NCBI GenBank assembly: GCA_029433415.1
Contig: JAQTIA010000003.1
Coordinates: forward strand, 310,001 to 374,000
DNA length: 64,000 nt
Direction of reading: 5' to 3'
From: Acetobacteraceae bacterium ESL0709
GTDB taxonomy: Bacteria > Pseudomonadota > Alphaproteobacteria > Acetobacterales > Acetobacteraceae
Each line of letters begins with the position of its first letter. Positions within the stretch are counted from its first letter, which is position 1. A program made the translations under genes and the position numbers. The notes below the pieces were generated by a model. It worked only from the letters and a program-made list of their open reading frames with translations. It made no database searches and was not told where the DNA came from. Positions 45,451-55,768 of the stretch are shown here, piece by piece.

Positions 45451-48400
45451 GGGCAGTTATGGTTCTGATACCGGAGCATTACTGACATCTGACCAGTTTT
45501 TATCCCTTCAAGCTTCAGGCCTGCTTCAGAATGAAGGTCTGATTGGTGGTGTTACAGGTGCCAGGATCACGGCAAACTCACTGACCAACCAGAGGGTAGC
45601 GCCCTCTTTATCCACGCAGAATGACGCCTCTGGTCAAGGCACTATTGAAGTTGACCAGGGTACGTTGGCAATCACGACGGCAGGGAATCTGTCCAATAGC
45701 GGAACCATAATCTCTGTAGCCAAAGATGCTGTGCTTACTGTCGGAAGTCTGGGTAATACAGGCCTCATAACAGCACAGACAGGTCTTCAGATTCAGACGA
45801 CGGATCGTCAAACAGCTTCTACCAATCATGGCGAGCTTTCAACGGTCCTGGGGCATGAAGTGATTGAGAGTGTGGCTGATTTTGATAATCGTCAGGGGCG
45901 CATTCTGAATGCAGGTGGGGATCTAACCTTACAAGTCGGCTCTTTTGATAATAGCAGTGGAATTGTCCAGAGCGCTGGTGCGCTTGGCGCAACCAGCTCT
46001 GATTACCATTCAGATATCAATTCCTCCCTGACGTCTGGCCAGTCCCTGTCATTTACGGTCACAGGGGATCTTGATAATCAGAATGTTATCGGCGGAACAG
46101 CGGGAACTACGGTACAGGCAGGCTCCCTGAATAATGGGGTGAGAGGCCAGATTCTGGCCACATCCGGCGATATCGGACTAATGGCTGAGAGTCTGTCCAA
46201 TCAGGGGACGATCAGAACCGAACAGGGCCTCGTAAATGCCACGATAACAGGGAATGTTTCAAATAGTGCTGGCGCTGTTCTGGTTGCTGCGAGCAAGACT
46301 GTCACCCTTCATGCAGGTTCTCTGACTAATGTTGGCACGATCGCAGCCAATACAGGCTTTGACGTCACAGTTCAGGGCGGGTCCGCCAATAATGGCGTTA
46401 TCTCGACCATTTCGGGAGATGCCAATCTGGCTGTCATGGGTGATCTTGATAACAGTCATGGCAAAATTCTCAATGCCGGGGGCGGCCTTACCTTACAAGC
46501 TGGAGCCTTGAGCAATCAGGGTGGTACAATCCAGAGTGCAGGCGCTCTGACGGCGGTGATGGGAAGTTACCTTTCTGACAATTCGTCCTATCTTTCATCA
46601 GAAAGAGCTCTGAAAATCACAGCCAGTGGGGATATTGACAATCACAACGTCATAGGTGGTGGCACGGCTGTCTCCCTGACAGCAGGCTCCCTTCATAATG
46701 AAGCGGACGCGACGCTTGTTGCCGTCACGGGTACAATGGACCTTACAACGACAGGCGCTCTTGTCAATAATGGTCTGGTTCGGCAGCAGGATGATCAGGC
46801 CGTCCTGACGTTGCAGGCTGGCTCAGTGGAGAATAATGCTGATTTCCTTTCACAAGGAGTGCAGCATGACATTATCCATGGTGATCTGGTCAATCATGGT
46901 CAGCTTCGTTCAGAAAATACCCTGTTCGTACAGGCCGACGGTTCTGCAGCAAATGATGCCTTGATTTTCAGTAAAGGGTCAATGCAGCTTGGTAGTCATG
47001 GTGCTTTCATCAATAAGGGTGATCATGCCCAGATTGGCACGCAGGCTGGAGATGTGGCTCTTCAGGTAGCTTCTCTGGATAATGGTCAAGGCAGGATTAT
47101 TGCCAAATCAGGTGCGCTGACAGTTCAGAGCCAGCAGACTATTGCCAATGATAACGGCGTCTTGCAAGGAGATGGGACGGTTACAGTCGGCAGCACTGTT
47201 CTGGAGAACCAGCAGGGTCTGATTCTGAGCACAGCAAGTGATATTTCCCTGACGGCTGGCACAGTCGATAACCAGAATGGCAATCTCCGCGCTGCTGGCG
47301 GGACAACCCTTCAGATAGGTGATTATCATTCTGACCAGCATTCTGCCTTGACAGCGGGGAAAAATCTCTTTGTCACGTCATCTGGCACTGTTGATAATGA
47401 AGGTACAATGGGCGGGATAGACGGGACGAACCTTCATGCCGCCAACATGCTGAATGGCGGACAGATCCTTTCAACGCAGGGTGACGTCTCTCTGGCCACA
47501 ACCATTCCCGAAGGGACGATCACCAATAATGGCACCATTGAAACTCTGGCAGGAGGGCATGGCCTGGCGATTACGTCTGGTGTTCTGTCCAATAATGGGA
47601 GTGTTCTGTCTTCTGGGGTTTTGACGGCTCTTATTGGTCATGATGTTTCCAATAATAATGTCCTTTACGGAGCGAATGGTCTGACAGTCCAAGTGGGTGG
47701 GACGCTTCGTAATGCAGGGCAGATCAGTAATGACAGGGGGGCCCTCACACTCTCTGGTGATGAGATTGATAATCATCAGGGCCATATTTTCGCTTCAGGA
47801 AGTGGCGTCGATCTTCAGGGGAATGCCATTATCAATGATAATGGCGTGATTCAGTCTTCGGACCGTGTGAACGTCAAAGGTGGGCAACTCTCCAACCAGG
47901 CAGGGGGGATTATCCTTGCTGATGGTTCTGTGCAACTTGAAGGGACGGAGGAAGGAGCGGGTCTCTCTGTTCTTGACAATCAGGGGGGCATTGTTCAGGC
48001 CGGACGCGATCTGGCGGTCAGATCGGCCCTGCTGAATAACCGTAACGGTCAGTTATTGGGCGTCAGCGGGAATGTTATTCTGAATAGCGGTAATGCTAAC
48101 TGGTCATCAGCACAAATATTTAATGAAGGTGGCTCCATAAAGGCCGGGCAGAATGCGACCATCCTGACGGGCTCTTGGCAGGATGATGCGTCTTCTGTCG
48201 TGGATGCGGTGCAGACTCTTGCCCTTCAGGCATCGGGAGATGTGCATAATCATGGCACGTTGATTGGTGGTCAGGGGCTGATCCTTCAGGCAGCATCTGT
48301 GGAGAATGATCAGGCGAGCGGATCCCAGGGTGGGGTTATGGCCTCGCAGGGAGGCACGCTCCGTCTGATCGTGACGGGAGGGAGCGGTCTCGTCAATAAT

Positions 48401-51400
48401 GGCCGTATTGAAGCGCTGAATCAGTCCATGACGCAAAGCGGTGACGCCTCTCTGGATATTGAAACGGCCTCTGGCGTTATGAATGGCGGCACAATCCTGT
48501 CCCAGGGCGACGTCACGCTAAAAGCCGGCCAGGATGTGACCAATGGAGGCAAAATCGGTGCGTTGGGAGGCGATCTGGCACTGACCGCTTCTTCCCTGAC
48601 CAATAATGGCACTCTGGCCAGTAGTGGTGAGGCGACAATTGCGCTCGGAAATGGCCTGACCAATAACAGCCAGATTTACAGCGACAGGGGTTTGACGCTG
48701 ACAGCGGGCGCGATTGCCAATCATGGGGGCAGGATCGAGACGCAGGGTCTGTTATCCTTGACCGGGACGGGCCTTGATAATGGTAACGGGACGATCATGT
48801 CAGGGCAGAACGGTGTTACCGGCGTCATTAATGGAGATTTGTCCAATCAGGGCGGCCTCATTCAGGGCTCGCTGAATGCTGTGTTAAGCGGGAACACGAT
48901 CACAAACAGCGCGGGCGGCAAAATCCTGAGTAAAAATGGCTCCCTGGTGCTTACAGCGTCCAGCCTTGATAATAAAGGCGGCGTGCTCCAGTCTGGGGCT
49001 GATACGGTTCTCCATAGTGTGTCGTTTGATAACAGCGCGGGCGGACTGGTCAATGCCGTGGAGGGCAGCGTCCTTGTCAGCGCCAATGACAATCATGCCT
49101 CGGCTTTGGTCAATAATGACCACGGCACGATACAGGCACAGAATGATCTGAAGCTTCTTACACAGAGTCTGGATAATAATAATGGCCGTCTGCTTCAGCA
49201 GGGGGGCGATGGTGGCCTGACAGTGACGGGCGAGAATGGCAGCGCCCTGGACCTTCAGGAAGAAGGCGGGATGATGCAGGCTGGGGGCGATATGACGCTT
49301 TCACTGCATAATCTCGGGAACATGACGGATTTGATTGCAGGGCGCGATCTGAATATTGCTCTTGAGAGCGGGATTGACGGGAATGTCTTGTTCCAGTCCG
49401 GGCGTAATATGACCCTGGTGGCTGGCGGGGCCTATCATGTTGTTGAGGGGGCCGGCGTTCTGGCGGGAGGGAATGCGACGATCAGGGCGGCCAGCCTTGA
49501 TAATGAAGGCGCGCTCATGGCGAATGGGGGGACGCTGTCTGTCCAGTCCGGCGGGGACATAACCAATCATGGCCTGATAACGGGTCAGACAGGGGTGATA
49601 CTGGCATTGCCCGGCACGCTTACCAATGAAAGTGCAGTTATTGAAGCCCAGAATGGGTCGCTACAGATTACGGGGCTGAATGGTGGCAATGCAGGTGATG
49701 TCATCAATAAGGGAGGAGACATCGCCGCTGGTGGCATTAATGGCGATCTCACCATTAATGCCGCTTCGGTTACGAACAGTTATTCCGGGACTGTTGCATC
49801 GAGCACATCAGACCACATAACGATTGAGTCAACGGGTGGCCACACGCATTCGCATGACTACAACGTTCCTGAAGGTCTTCTGGACAAGAATGGCGTTCAG
49901 GGAACAGGCTATATCCATATGGAGCCTGATTCCGGTAAAGGGGATAAAAGCAGTCGCGGCAAATCAGAATTATTCAAGATTGAAACGACGTATAGTCTGA
50001 ATGGAACGTCAGGGCTGATTACTGCGGGGCGTGATCTGGCGGTTACGGTGCAAAATGGCGTTACCAATGATTCCAGCCATCTGGCAGCAGGGCGCAATAT
50101 TATTATCAAGGGCAGCGACCTGACCAATATTGGTCACGATAATGAAACGAAGTTTTACCTTTATTGTAACGATCACAGGGGCTGCGACTGGGATAGCAGT
50201 CATTCAAGTGTTCCCTTTACCGATGCTGCCGGAAATCTGATTACGGAAAGCGGCGATGCCAAAAAGGGGCACAGAGCCGACGCCCTGCAATGGGGGCCGA
50301 CGGCACATACAGCCTCCAATGCGACCGGCACGATCATTGCGGGAGGAGATCTGGTCGGTAATTTTACCGGCGATATCAACAACATCACGCAAACAGCGCA
50401 TGCGGCACCAGGTTCGCATATTTCCTATACGGGACCGGGTCATAATGGCCTTACGGCTGCCGAGACTGCCCAAAGCAGCGCTGGTCAGGTAGCAACGGGC
50501 ACTACGGATATATCTCTCCCCGGTTATGAGGGGGGCGGAATGCCGGCAGTAACGGCGTCACAGGCTGTGCAGAAGCAGTCTTTTGGTCTGCCTGGCTTTA
50601 ACCATACAGCACTTGCGCAGCAGGGTGGTGTTAGCGGAGTGCAGCAGGGTGCACAGCCTGACAGAATTCAGCTTTCGGGCCAGATAGCTTCAGCAGGTCT
50701 GGGAGGGGCTTCGGAGCTGCCAGGGCAGGCGGGGATCTCTCATAATGGCGGCCACCATAGTACTCTGCCGACAGAGTCCGCAGGCAGTGGCGCGCAGCCA
50801 CCCTCTGATCATCTTTCCGGCAGCGTTGCTCCTGTAACGGGAGGGAATGCGGCGTCATTGCCGGGTATGAGTGGTGGTGGTGGCGCGCAGCCACCCTCTG
50901 ATCATCTTTCCGGCAGCGTTGCTCCTGTGGCGGGAGGTAATGCGGCATCATTGCCGGGTATGAGTGGTAGCGGTGGCGCACAGCCACCCTCTGATCATCT
51001 TTCTGGTAGTGTTACCCCTGTAACGGGAGGGAATGCGGCGTCATTGCCGGGTATGAGTGGTGGTGGTGGCGCGCAGCCACCCTCTGATCATCTTTCTGGC
51101 AGCGTTTCTCCTGTAGCGGGAGGTAATGCGGCGTCATTGCCAGGTATGAGTGGTGGCAGTGGTGCGCAGTCTCCTCCCGATCATCTTTCCGGTAGCGTTT
51201 CTCCTGTAACGGGGGGGAATACGGCGCCATTGCCGGGTGCAAGTGGTGGTGGCACACAGCCTCCCTCCAGCCACCCTTCTGGTAGCGTTGCTCCTGTAAT
51301 GGGAGGGAATACGGCGCCCTCGCCGGGTGCAAGTGGTGGTGGCGCACAGCCTCCTTCCGGCCACCCTTCTGGTAGCGTTGCTCCTGTAATGGGAGGGAAT

Positions 51401-54400
51401 ACAGCGCTCTCGCCGGGTACAAGTGGTGGTGGTGCGCAGCCTCCTTCCGGCCACCCTTCTGGTAGCGTTGCTCCTGTAATGGGAGGGAATACGGCGCCTT
51501 CTCCGGGTGCAAGTGGTGGTGGCGCACAGCCTCCTTCCGGCCGCCCTTCTGGTAGCGTTACCCCTGTGATGGGTGGTGGTGGAACGTCCACTCCGAACGC
51601 CGCCGGCAACGCCTCTTCCTCTACGTCCCATAATGGGTCTTCGCCTGTGATTGCAGGGCCTGTGACTGTGGCCGTTCCTGCTACGGGCGGTCAGGTCACG
51701 CCGCCAGCGCCGGTAGTGTTGCCGAGCGCGAGTATTGCGGATGTGGTGAATGCCATCCCTGGAGGGAAGGCGCTGTATGTTCCCGATCCCTCACCTCAGG
51801 CACATTATGTGATTGAGACGAACCCGCGTTACAGCACGATGCAGGGGCTGTATGGGTCGAACTATCTCCTCGACAAATTGAGTAATAATCGGGAGGATTA
51901 CCAGTTTCTGGGCGATAACGGGTTTGATGAGCGTTACGTCCAGCAGCAGATTGTGAGTGCGACAGGCCAGACCTTCCTTGGCGGGAGCTATCAGAGCGCG
52001 GATGCGCAAATGCATGATCTTCTGGATAATGCGGCCTGGGAGGCGGGAGAGGAAGGCCTGACCTTTGGCAAGGAACTGAGCGTTGACCAGCAGGACAAGC
52101 TGACGAAAAATATTGTGTGGTATGTTCCTGTCGACGTGAATGGCCGTACGGTTCTGGCACCGAAAGTCTATTACGCGCCCGGTCAGGCGGTCCTGACGGA
52201 TGGGGCGACGATCTCTGGGAAGAATGTGTCGCTTGTGGGCGGGAGCGTTTATAATAGCGGGACGATTCATGGCGATCAGAGCCTGAGCATTGTCAGCACG
52301 AAAGGCGATATTGACAATGCGGGCGGCACGCTCTCGGGCGGGGATGTCACGCTTGACGCGCTCAATGGCTCGATCATCAATGAAGACCTTCTGAACAGCT
52401 ACCAGATCAAAGGCGGGAGCCAGCAGGACATCGCCTCGACAGGGTCCATTATTGCCAAAAACAACGCAACTCTTGTGGCGAGGAAGGACATTGCCTTCTC
52501 GGGCGCTGACCTGAGCGCAGGCGGAGCGGCGAGCCTTGTGGCGGGCGATAATATCAGCCTTGATTCCGTAGCGACAAACGCCTCAACCTACGAGCATTAT
52601 CACCATTACACGCACGCAGCGAACGGAACGCAGAATAACGGGTCCTCACTCACAACGGGCGGGGACTTCACAGCGGCAGCCCTTGGGGGTGATCTGAGCC
52701 TGTCAGGGTCTGGCATCCTGGCGGGCGGGAACGCGACGCTGGCAGCGAAGAATGACGTGACGCTGGGAAGTGTGGTTGACCATAGTTACGACTACACAAA
52801 GCGCAAGACATCAGGCTTTCTGAACCACAAGACGACCACGACAGAAAACGCCACGAGCACGGAGATTGGCAGCCTTGTGGGAGCCAAAGGCGATACGCTG
52901 CTCTCGGCGGGTCATGACATGGCGCTGGCCGGCACGGTGACAGGCGGCCGCAACGTGACGCTGACAGCAGGCAACGCGCTGACAACGAGCGGCCTGACCG
53001 ACACGACACATTCTTACTACCAGAAGAAGACAAGCGGCCTGATGGGCAGCCTGAAAGGCGGGATGCTGTCAGTCGGGTTTGGCCAGACGAAAAAGACTGA
53101 CACACTTGATACGACGACGCTGAGTCCGACGGAGATTACGGCGGGAACGGGGGATCTGACGGTCATATCGGGGGCCGGGGCGCATTTTGCGGGCACGGAC
53201 CTCTCGGCAGGACATGACCTGACGGTGAGCGGGTCATCTGTGAGCTTTGACGCGCTGAGCAACATGTCGCGCGAGACGCACAAGCGGTCCTCAAGCTTTG
53301 CGGGGCTGAGTGTGGGGCTGTCATCAAACTCCATGGCGGGTCAGGCGGAACAATCGGCGCTGGCGGCAGACGCGATGAGCGGGCCTGGCAGTGCGGTTGG
53401 CAAGACGCTGAACGCGATGCAGGGTGGCTATATGGTGGGTAAGGGGATTTATGACGCCCTGACCCCGCCTGCCGCGTCCTCGACCAGTAAAGGAGGAGAG
53501 TCACAGGGCAAGGGCCCGCAGACCGACCTGATCGGCTTCTCGGCATCACTGGGCTTTAACAAGCAGAAATCCTATTCCGAACAGACTCAAAGCCATGTGC
53601 TCGGCTCCAGCGCCATTGCGGGCAATGATCTGAGCCTTATTGCGCGCGGGGATAATACATCCGACCCGCTGAACGGCACCTTGCTGGCCACAGCGGCGAA
53701 CCTTGCGGGCAAGAATGTCACGCTGGCGGGCAAGGATATTACGCTACAGGCCGGCTGGGACACGACGAGCGAGGAGAATAAAAGCAAGAGCATGGGGGTC
53801 TCTGCGGGAGCGGAAGTCGGGTTTGGAACAGGCGGGATGAGCCTGAGCGCCACAGGGAACGCCCAGTTCAGCACGTCGAAAGGCAATGGCCAGAGTGCGA
53901 CAGCGGTGGATACGACGGTCAATGCCACCGACAAACTCACCATCACCGCTCCCGGCAAGACCACGCTGAATGGCGCGGAAGCGAGTGGCAAGCAGATTAC
54001 GGTGACCACGGGCAATCTGGAGATTACCAGCCCGCAGGATAGTTCGAGCTATAAGAGCCATGCGAACCAGGGCGGGGCAGGGTTTCAGCTTGGTCTGAAC
54101 CCGCTTGCCGGCAGTGGCGGGGGTGGCAGTTACCAGGGCCAGAAGATTACCGATAACTTCAAGACTACTGGAGAAAAGCTCTCCGGGCTTTATGCGGGGG
54201 ATGATGGTCTGAAGGTGACAGTGGGTGATACCACCCATCTGAAAGCGGGCGTGATTGCCAGCACGGCCGATGCGGCGAAGAACAGCCTGACGACCGGCAA
54301 GCTGATTGCCGAGAGTGAAGAAAACCTCTCGCAATGGAAAGCAACATCGAAGGGAGGCGGGCTGAGCCTTGGCACAGGCATGCTGGGCAGCACGACTGGC

Positions 54401-55768
54401 ATGCTCGGCGCGATCGGGACCAATCTTGCCGCCAATTCCGGGCTGATTACAGGGGGTGAACGTCAGCATAACGAAACGAGCATCAGCCAGTCCGCGATCA
54501 GCGGCAATATCACGATCAATGCCGGCAGCACACAGGGTTCCTACACCACTGACGTGAATGCGGCGAACGGCCACCTGACCAACAAGTTTGACGCCCAGAA
54601 ACTGAGCAACGAGCTTGAAAACTCCCGCGTCGGCATGCAACTCGTCGGCGAAGTCCTCGGACAGGTCTCGGACGCCCTGCATGATGCCAATGTAGCCGGG
54701 TTTGGAGAAGGAGGGCTTGGCCGTCTGGGGCTTGAGGCGGGCGGGAGCGCGGCGATTGCGGCGGCCACGGGCGGTAATGCGGGGGCAGCCGCAGCGAGTG
54801 TGATTGTTGGCGGCCTTGCGGCGGCACAGACGCGCGCCCTTGCCAAGCAGCTTGGCCAATATGTCAGTGACGATCCTGATGTAGCGATGGCGATTGCCAA
54901 TGCAGTCAGTAACGGTGTGGCCGCCGGAGCGGGCGCCGCGGCTGGGGCGATTGTGGGAGGGGGCCATTCCTCCATGAACGCCCTGAACGGCGCCGCAGCA
55001 GCCTCAGCCCTGCAACAATATAACGAACTCCACGATACTAACCCCAAAAAGGATGAGACAGACCATAGTCTGCAAAATGCAATCAGCGCGGTCTCAGGGG
55101 CTGTTGTTGATTTTTACGACAGTCATAAAGGGATCGTAAAAGATGCCGTAGAACTTGTACCCATTATAGGAGCGATTCCCTATGGAAATGATTCCATAAA
55201 AGACCTGCAACAGGGAAATTATAGCAGTGCTTTTGGAAATGCAACGGGTGCTGCAATATCCTTGTTTCCCGGGGGAGCTTTGGTGAAAGATGGGTTAAAA
55301 GGAAGCAAGATTCTTAAAGAGGTTGTTATTGGTGACCTTGATAAACCCATCATAGAAGATGCTACCACAACCAATCATATGAGTTCTATTGGTGAAGAGA
55401 GTGGAAAAAATGTTGAGAATAACCGGGATAATGCTAAAGTTATATTTGTAGATAAATCTAAATACCCAGAAGCTGCAAAACACATCGAAGATGCCCAAGA
55501 AGCAGGGCATTCAGATGTTTTGACGATTGATCGTGAAGGTGCGAAACAAAGGCGACAAGAATCGTTAAAAAATACTACCCCTGTAAAAGGTAAGGATAGA
55601 GACGAATACCCTCCAGCGATGTTCCAAGAAGGCGGTTCTGGTGCGTCTGTTAGGCCGATTACACCTTCGGACAATCGGGGTGCAGGAGCGTGCATAGGTG
55701 GACAATGTCGGAATTTACCAAATGGTACAACGGTAATTATAAAAACAGGAGATGGATCTAAAAAATGA
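43250..55768 (+). CDS. CdiA/FhaB-type giant exoprotein, C-terminal part with NucA/NucB-type toxin tip
   Basis: 4,172 codons continuing the upstream fragment after a 1-nt insertion; the GTG at 43250 is not a credible start. Order: remaining perfect repeats to 45450; FHA-1-type repeats to about 49,800; a non-repetitive block with YLYCNDHRGCDWD; a Pro/Gly/Ser repeat (50.8-51.6 kb); IETNPRYSTMQGLYGSNYLL; FHA-2-like repeats; a glycine-alanine-rich pre-toxin region with NELHDTNPKKD; and the toxin. The last 110 residues have YPEAAKHIEDAQEAG, LTIDREGAKQRR, KDRDEYPPAMF and PSDNRGAG, the NucA/NucB DNase pattern. Target: DNA of neighbouring cells, by family knowledge. Confidence 0.88.
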   Translation: MTSQNDVDNEGTMGGVAGTVLQAAGVTNGVKGQLLATNGDLVLSSASLKNEGVISTDKGRLTVTATGHASNDGQIIGSSQDVTFKAGALDNGQTGIITAKTGLDLNAGGNSSNHGELSTASGEAKVIIGGDLDNSHGRILNSTGDLTLQAGALSNQGGAIQSQGALNATLNGYNSDTSSSVTSQKTLTVTSQNDVDNEGTMGGVAGTVLQAAGVTNGVKGQLLATNGDLVLSSASLKNEGVISTDKGRLTVTATGHASNDGQIIGSSQDVTFKAGALDNGQTGIITAKTGLDLNAGGNSSNHGELSTASGEAKVIIGGDLDNSHGRILNSTGDLTLQAGALSNQGGAIQSQGALNATLNGYNSDTSSSVTSQKTLTVTSQNDVDNEGTMGGVAGTVLQAAGVTNGVKGQLLATNGDLVLSSASLKNEGVISTDKGRLTVTATGHASNDGQIIGSSQDVTFKAGALDNGQTGIITAKTGLDLNAGGNSSNHGELSTASGEAKVIIGGDLDNSHGRILNSTGDLTLQAGALSNQGGAIQSQGALNATLNGYNSDTSSSVTSQKTLTVTSQNDVDNEGTMGGVAGTVLQAAGVTNGVKGQLLATNGDLVLSSASLKNEGVISTDKGRLTVTATGHASNDGQIIGSSQDVTFKAGALDNGQTGIITAKTGLDLNAGGNSSNHGELSTASGEAKVIIGGDLDNSHGRILNSTGDLTLQAGALSNQGGAIQSQGALNATLGSYGSDTGALLTSDQFLSLQASGLLQNEGLIGGVTGARITANSLTNQRVAPSLSTQNDASGQGTIEVDQGTLAITTAGNLSNSGTIISVAKDAVLTVGSLGNTGLITAQTGLQIQTTDRQTASTNHGELSTVLGHEVIESVADFDNRQGRILNAGGDLTLQVGSFDNSSGIVQSAGALGATSSDYHSDINSSLTSGQSLSFTVTGDLDNQNVIGGTAGTTVQAGSLNNGVRGQILATSGDIGLMAESLSNQGTIRTEQGLVNATITGNVSNSAGAVLVAASKTVTLHAGSLTNVGTIAANTGFDVTVQGGSANNGVISTISGDANLAVMGDLDNSHGKILNAGGGLTLQAGALSNQGGTIQSAGALTAVMGSYLSDNSSYLSSERALKITASGDIDNHNVIGGGTAVSLTAGSLHNEADATLVAVTGTMDLTTTGALVNNGLVRQQDDQAVLTLQAGSVENNADFLSQGVQHDIIHGDLVNHGQLRSENTLFVQADGSAANDALIFSKGSMQLGSHGAFINKGDHAQIGTQAGDVALQVASLDNGQGRIIAKSGALTVQSQQTIANDNGVLQGDGTVTVGSTVLENQQGLILSTASDISLTAGTVDNQNGNLRAAGGTTLQIGDYHSDQHSALTAGKNLFVTSSGTVDNEGTMGGIDGTNLHAANMLNGGQILSTQGDVSLATTIPEGTITNNGTIETLAGGHGLAITSGVLSNNGSVLSSGVLTALIGHDVSNNNVLYGANGLTVQVGGTLRNAGQISNDRGALTLSGDEIDNHQGHIFASGSGVDLQGNAIINDNGVIQSSDRVNVKGGQLSNQAGGIILADGSVQLEGTEEGAGLSVLDNQGGIVQAGRDLAVRSALLNNRNGQLLGVSGNVILNSGNANWSSAQIFNEGGSIKAGQNATILTGSWQDDASSVVDAVQTLALQASGDVHNHGTLIGGQGLILQAASVENDQASGSQGGVMASQGGTLRLIVTGGSGLVNNGRIEALNQSMTQSGDASLDIETASGVMNGGTILSQGDVTLKAGQDVTNGGKIGALGGDLALTASSLTNNGTLASSGEATIALGNGLTNNSQIYSDRGLTLTAGAIANHGGRIETQGLLSLTGTGLDNGNGTIMSGQNGVTGVINGDLSNQGGLIQGSLNAVLSGNTITNSAGGKILSKNGSLVLTASSLDNKGGVLQSGADTVLHSVSFDNSAGGLVNAVEGSVLVSANDNHASALVNNDHGTIQAQNDLKLLTQSLDNNNGRLLQQGGDGGLTVTGENGSALDLQEEGGMMQAGGDMTLSLHNLGNMTDLIAGRDLNIALESGIDGNVLFQSGRNMTLVAGGAYHVVEGAGVLAGGNATIRAASLDNEGALMANGGTLSVQSGGDITNHGLITGQTGVILALPGTLTNESAVIEAQNGSLQITGLNGGNAGDVINKGGDIAAGGINGDLTINAASVTNSYSGTVASSTSDHITIESTGGHTHSHDYNVPEGLLDKNGVQGTGYIHMEPDSGKGDKSSRGKSELFKIETTYSLNGTSGLITAGRDLAVTVQNGVTNDSSHLAAGRNIIIKGSDLTNIGHDNETKFYLYCNDHRGCDWDSSHSSVPFTDAAGNLITESGDAKKGHRADALQWGPTAHTASNATGTIIAGGDLVGNFTGDINNITQTAHAAPGSHISYTGPGHNGLTAAETAQSSAGQVATGTTDISLPGYEGGGMPAVTASQAVQKQSFGLPGFNHTALAQQGGVSGVQQGAQPDRIQLSGQIASAGLGGASELPGQAGISHNGGHHSTLPTESAGSGAQPPSDHLSGSVAPVTGGNAASLPGMSGGGGAQPPSDHLSGSVAPVAGGNAASLPGMSGSGGAQPPSDHLSGSVTPVTGGNAASLPGMSGGGGAQPPSDHLSGSVSPVAGGNAASLPGMSGGSGAQSPPDHLSGSVSPVTGGNTAPLPGASGGGTQPPSSHPSGSVAPVMGGNTAPSPGASGGGAQPPSGHPSGSVAPVMGGNTALSPGTSGGGAQPPSGHPSGSVAPVMGGNTAPSPGASGGGAQPPSGRPSGSVTPVMGGGGTSTPNAAGNASSSTSHNGSSPVIAGPVTVAVPATGGQVTPPAPVVLPSASIADVVNAIPGGKALYVPDPSPQAHYVIETNPRYSTMQGLYGSNYLLDKLSNNREDYQFLGDNGFDERYVQQQIVSATGQTFLGGSYQSADAQMHDLLDNAAWEAGEEGLTFGKELSVDQQDKLTKNIVWYVPVDVNGRTVLAPKVYYAPGQAVLTDGATISGKNVSLVGGSVYNSGTIHGDQSLSIVSTKGDIDNAGGTLSGGDVTLDALNGSIINEDLLNSYQIKGGSQQDIASTGSIIAKNNATLVARKDIAFSGADLSAGGAASLVAGDNISLDSVATNASTYEHYHHYTHAANGTQNNGSSLTTGGDFTAAALGGDLSLSGSGILAGGNATLAAKNDVTLGSVVDHSYDYTKRKTSGFLNHKTTTTENATSTEIGSLVGAKGDTLLSAGHDMALAGTVTGGRNVTLTAGNALTTSGLTDTTHSYYQKKTSGLMGSLKGGMLSVGFGQTKKTDTLDTTTLSPTEITAGTGDLTVISGAGAHFAGTDLSAGHDLTVSGSSVSFDALSNMSRETHKRSSSFAGLSVGLSSNSMAGQAEQSALAADAMSGPGSAVGKTLNAMQGGYMVGKGIYDALTPPAASSTSKGGESQGKGPQTDLIGFSASLGFNKQKSYSEQTQSHVLGSSAIAGNDLSLIARGDNTSDPLNGTLLATAANLAGKNVTLAGKDITLQAGWDTTSEENKSKSMGVSAGAEVGFGTGGMSLSATGNAQFSTSKGNGQSATAVDTTVNATDKLTITAPGKTTLNGAEASGKQITVTTGNLEITSPQDSSSYKSHANQGGAGFQLGLNPLAGSGGGGSYQGQKITDNFKTTGEKLSGLYAGDDGLKVTVGDTTHLKAGVIASTADAAKNSLTTGKLIAESEENLSQWKATSKGGGLSLGTGMLGSTTGMLGAIGTNLAANSGLITGGERQHNETSISQSAISGNITINAGSTQGSYTTDVNAANGHLTNKFDAQKLSNELENSRVGMQLVGEVLGQVSDALHDANVAGFGEGGLGRLGLEAGGSAAIAAATGGNAGAAAASVIVGGLAAAQTRALAKQLGQYVSDDPDVAMAIANAVSNGVAAGAGAAAGAIVGGGHSSMNALNGAAAASALQQYNELHDTNPKKDETDHSLQNAISAVSGAVVDFYDSHKGIVKDAVELVPIIGAIPYGNDSIKDLQQGNYSSAFGNATGAAISLFPGGALVKDGLKGSKILKEVVIGDLDKPIIEDATTTNHMSSIGEESGKNVENNRDNAKVIFVDKSKYPEAAKHIEDAQEAGHSDVLTIDREGAKQRRQESLKNTTPVKGKDRDEYPPAMFQEGGSGASVRPITPSDNRGAGACIGGQCRNLPNGTTVIIKTGDGSKK
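50785..51570 (+). repeat. nine 30-32-residue Pro/Gly/Ser-rich repeats in the exoprotein
   Basis: Unit pattern SGGGAQPPSDHLSGSVAPV followed by a GGN-A-LPGM/A stretch, about 90-96 bp each. Earlier copies read DHLSG and end PGM, later ones GHPSG and end PGA, so the array grew in two phases. Likely a flexible stalk between filament and the second FHA region. Confidence 0.85.
53972..55055 (+). repeat. pre-toxin region duplicated at 57911-58993
   Basis: 1,084 bp almost identical to 57911-58993, differing by one G in a run near 54455 and few if any other bases. Parts of it also recur at 56421-56525, 60259-60720 and 61988-62088. It is the recombination seam joining toxin modules to the main exoprotein. 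Confidence 0.93.

Noticed and set aside
51012-51631. Minus-strand proline, histidine or arginine-rich frames opposite the Pro/Gly/Ser repeat
   Set aside because: Low-complexity shadows of the sense-strand repeat.
53744-54967. A 407-codon minus-strand frame inside the exoprotein gene, also seen at 58129-58905
   Set aside because: It is antisense to well-supported pre-toxin coding sequence, has no recognisable domain, and recurs only through the seam duplication.
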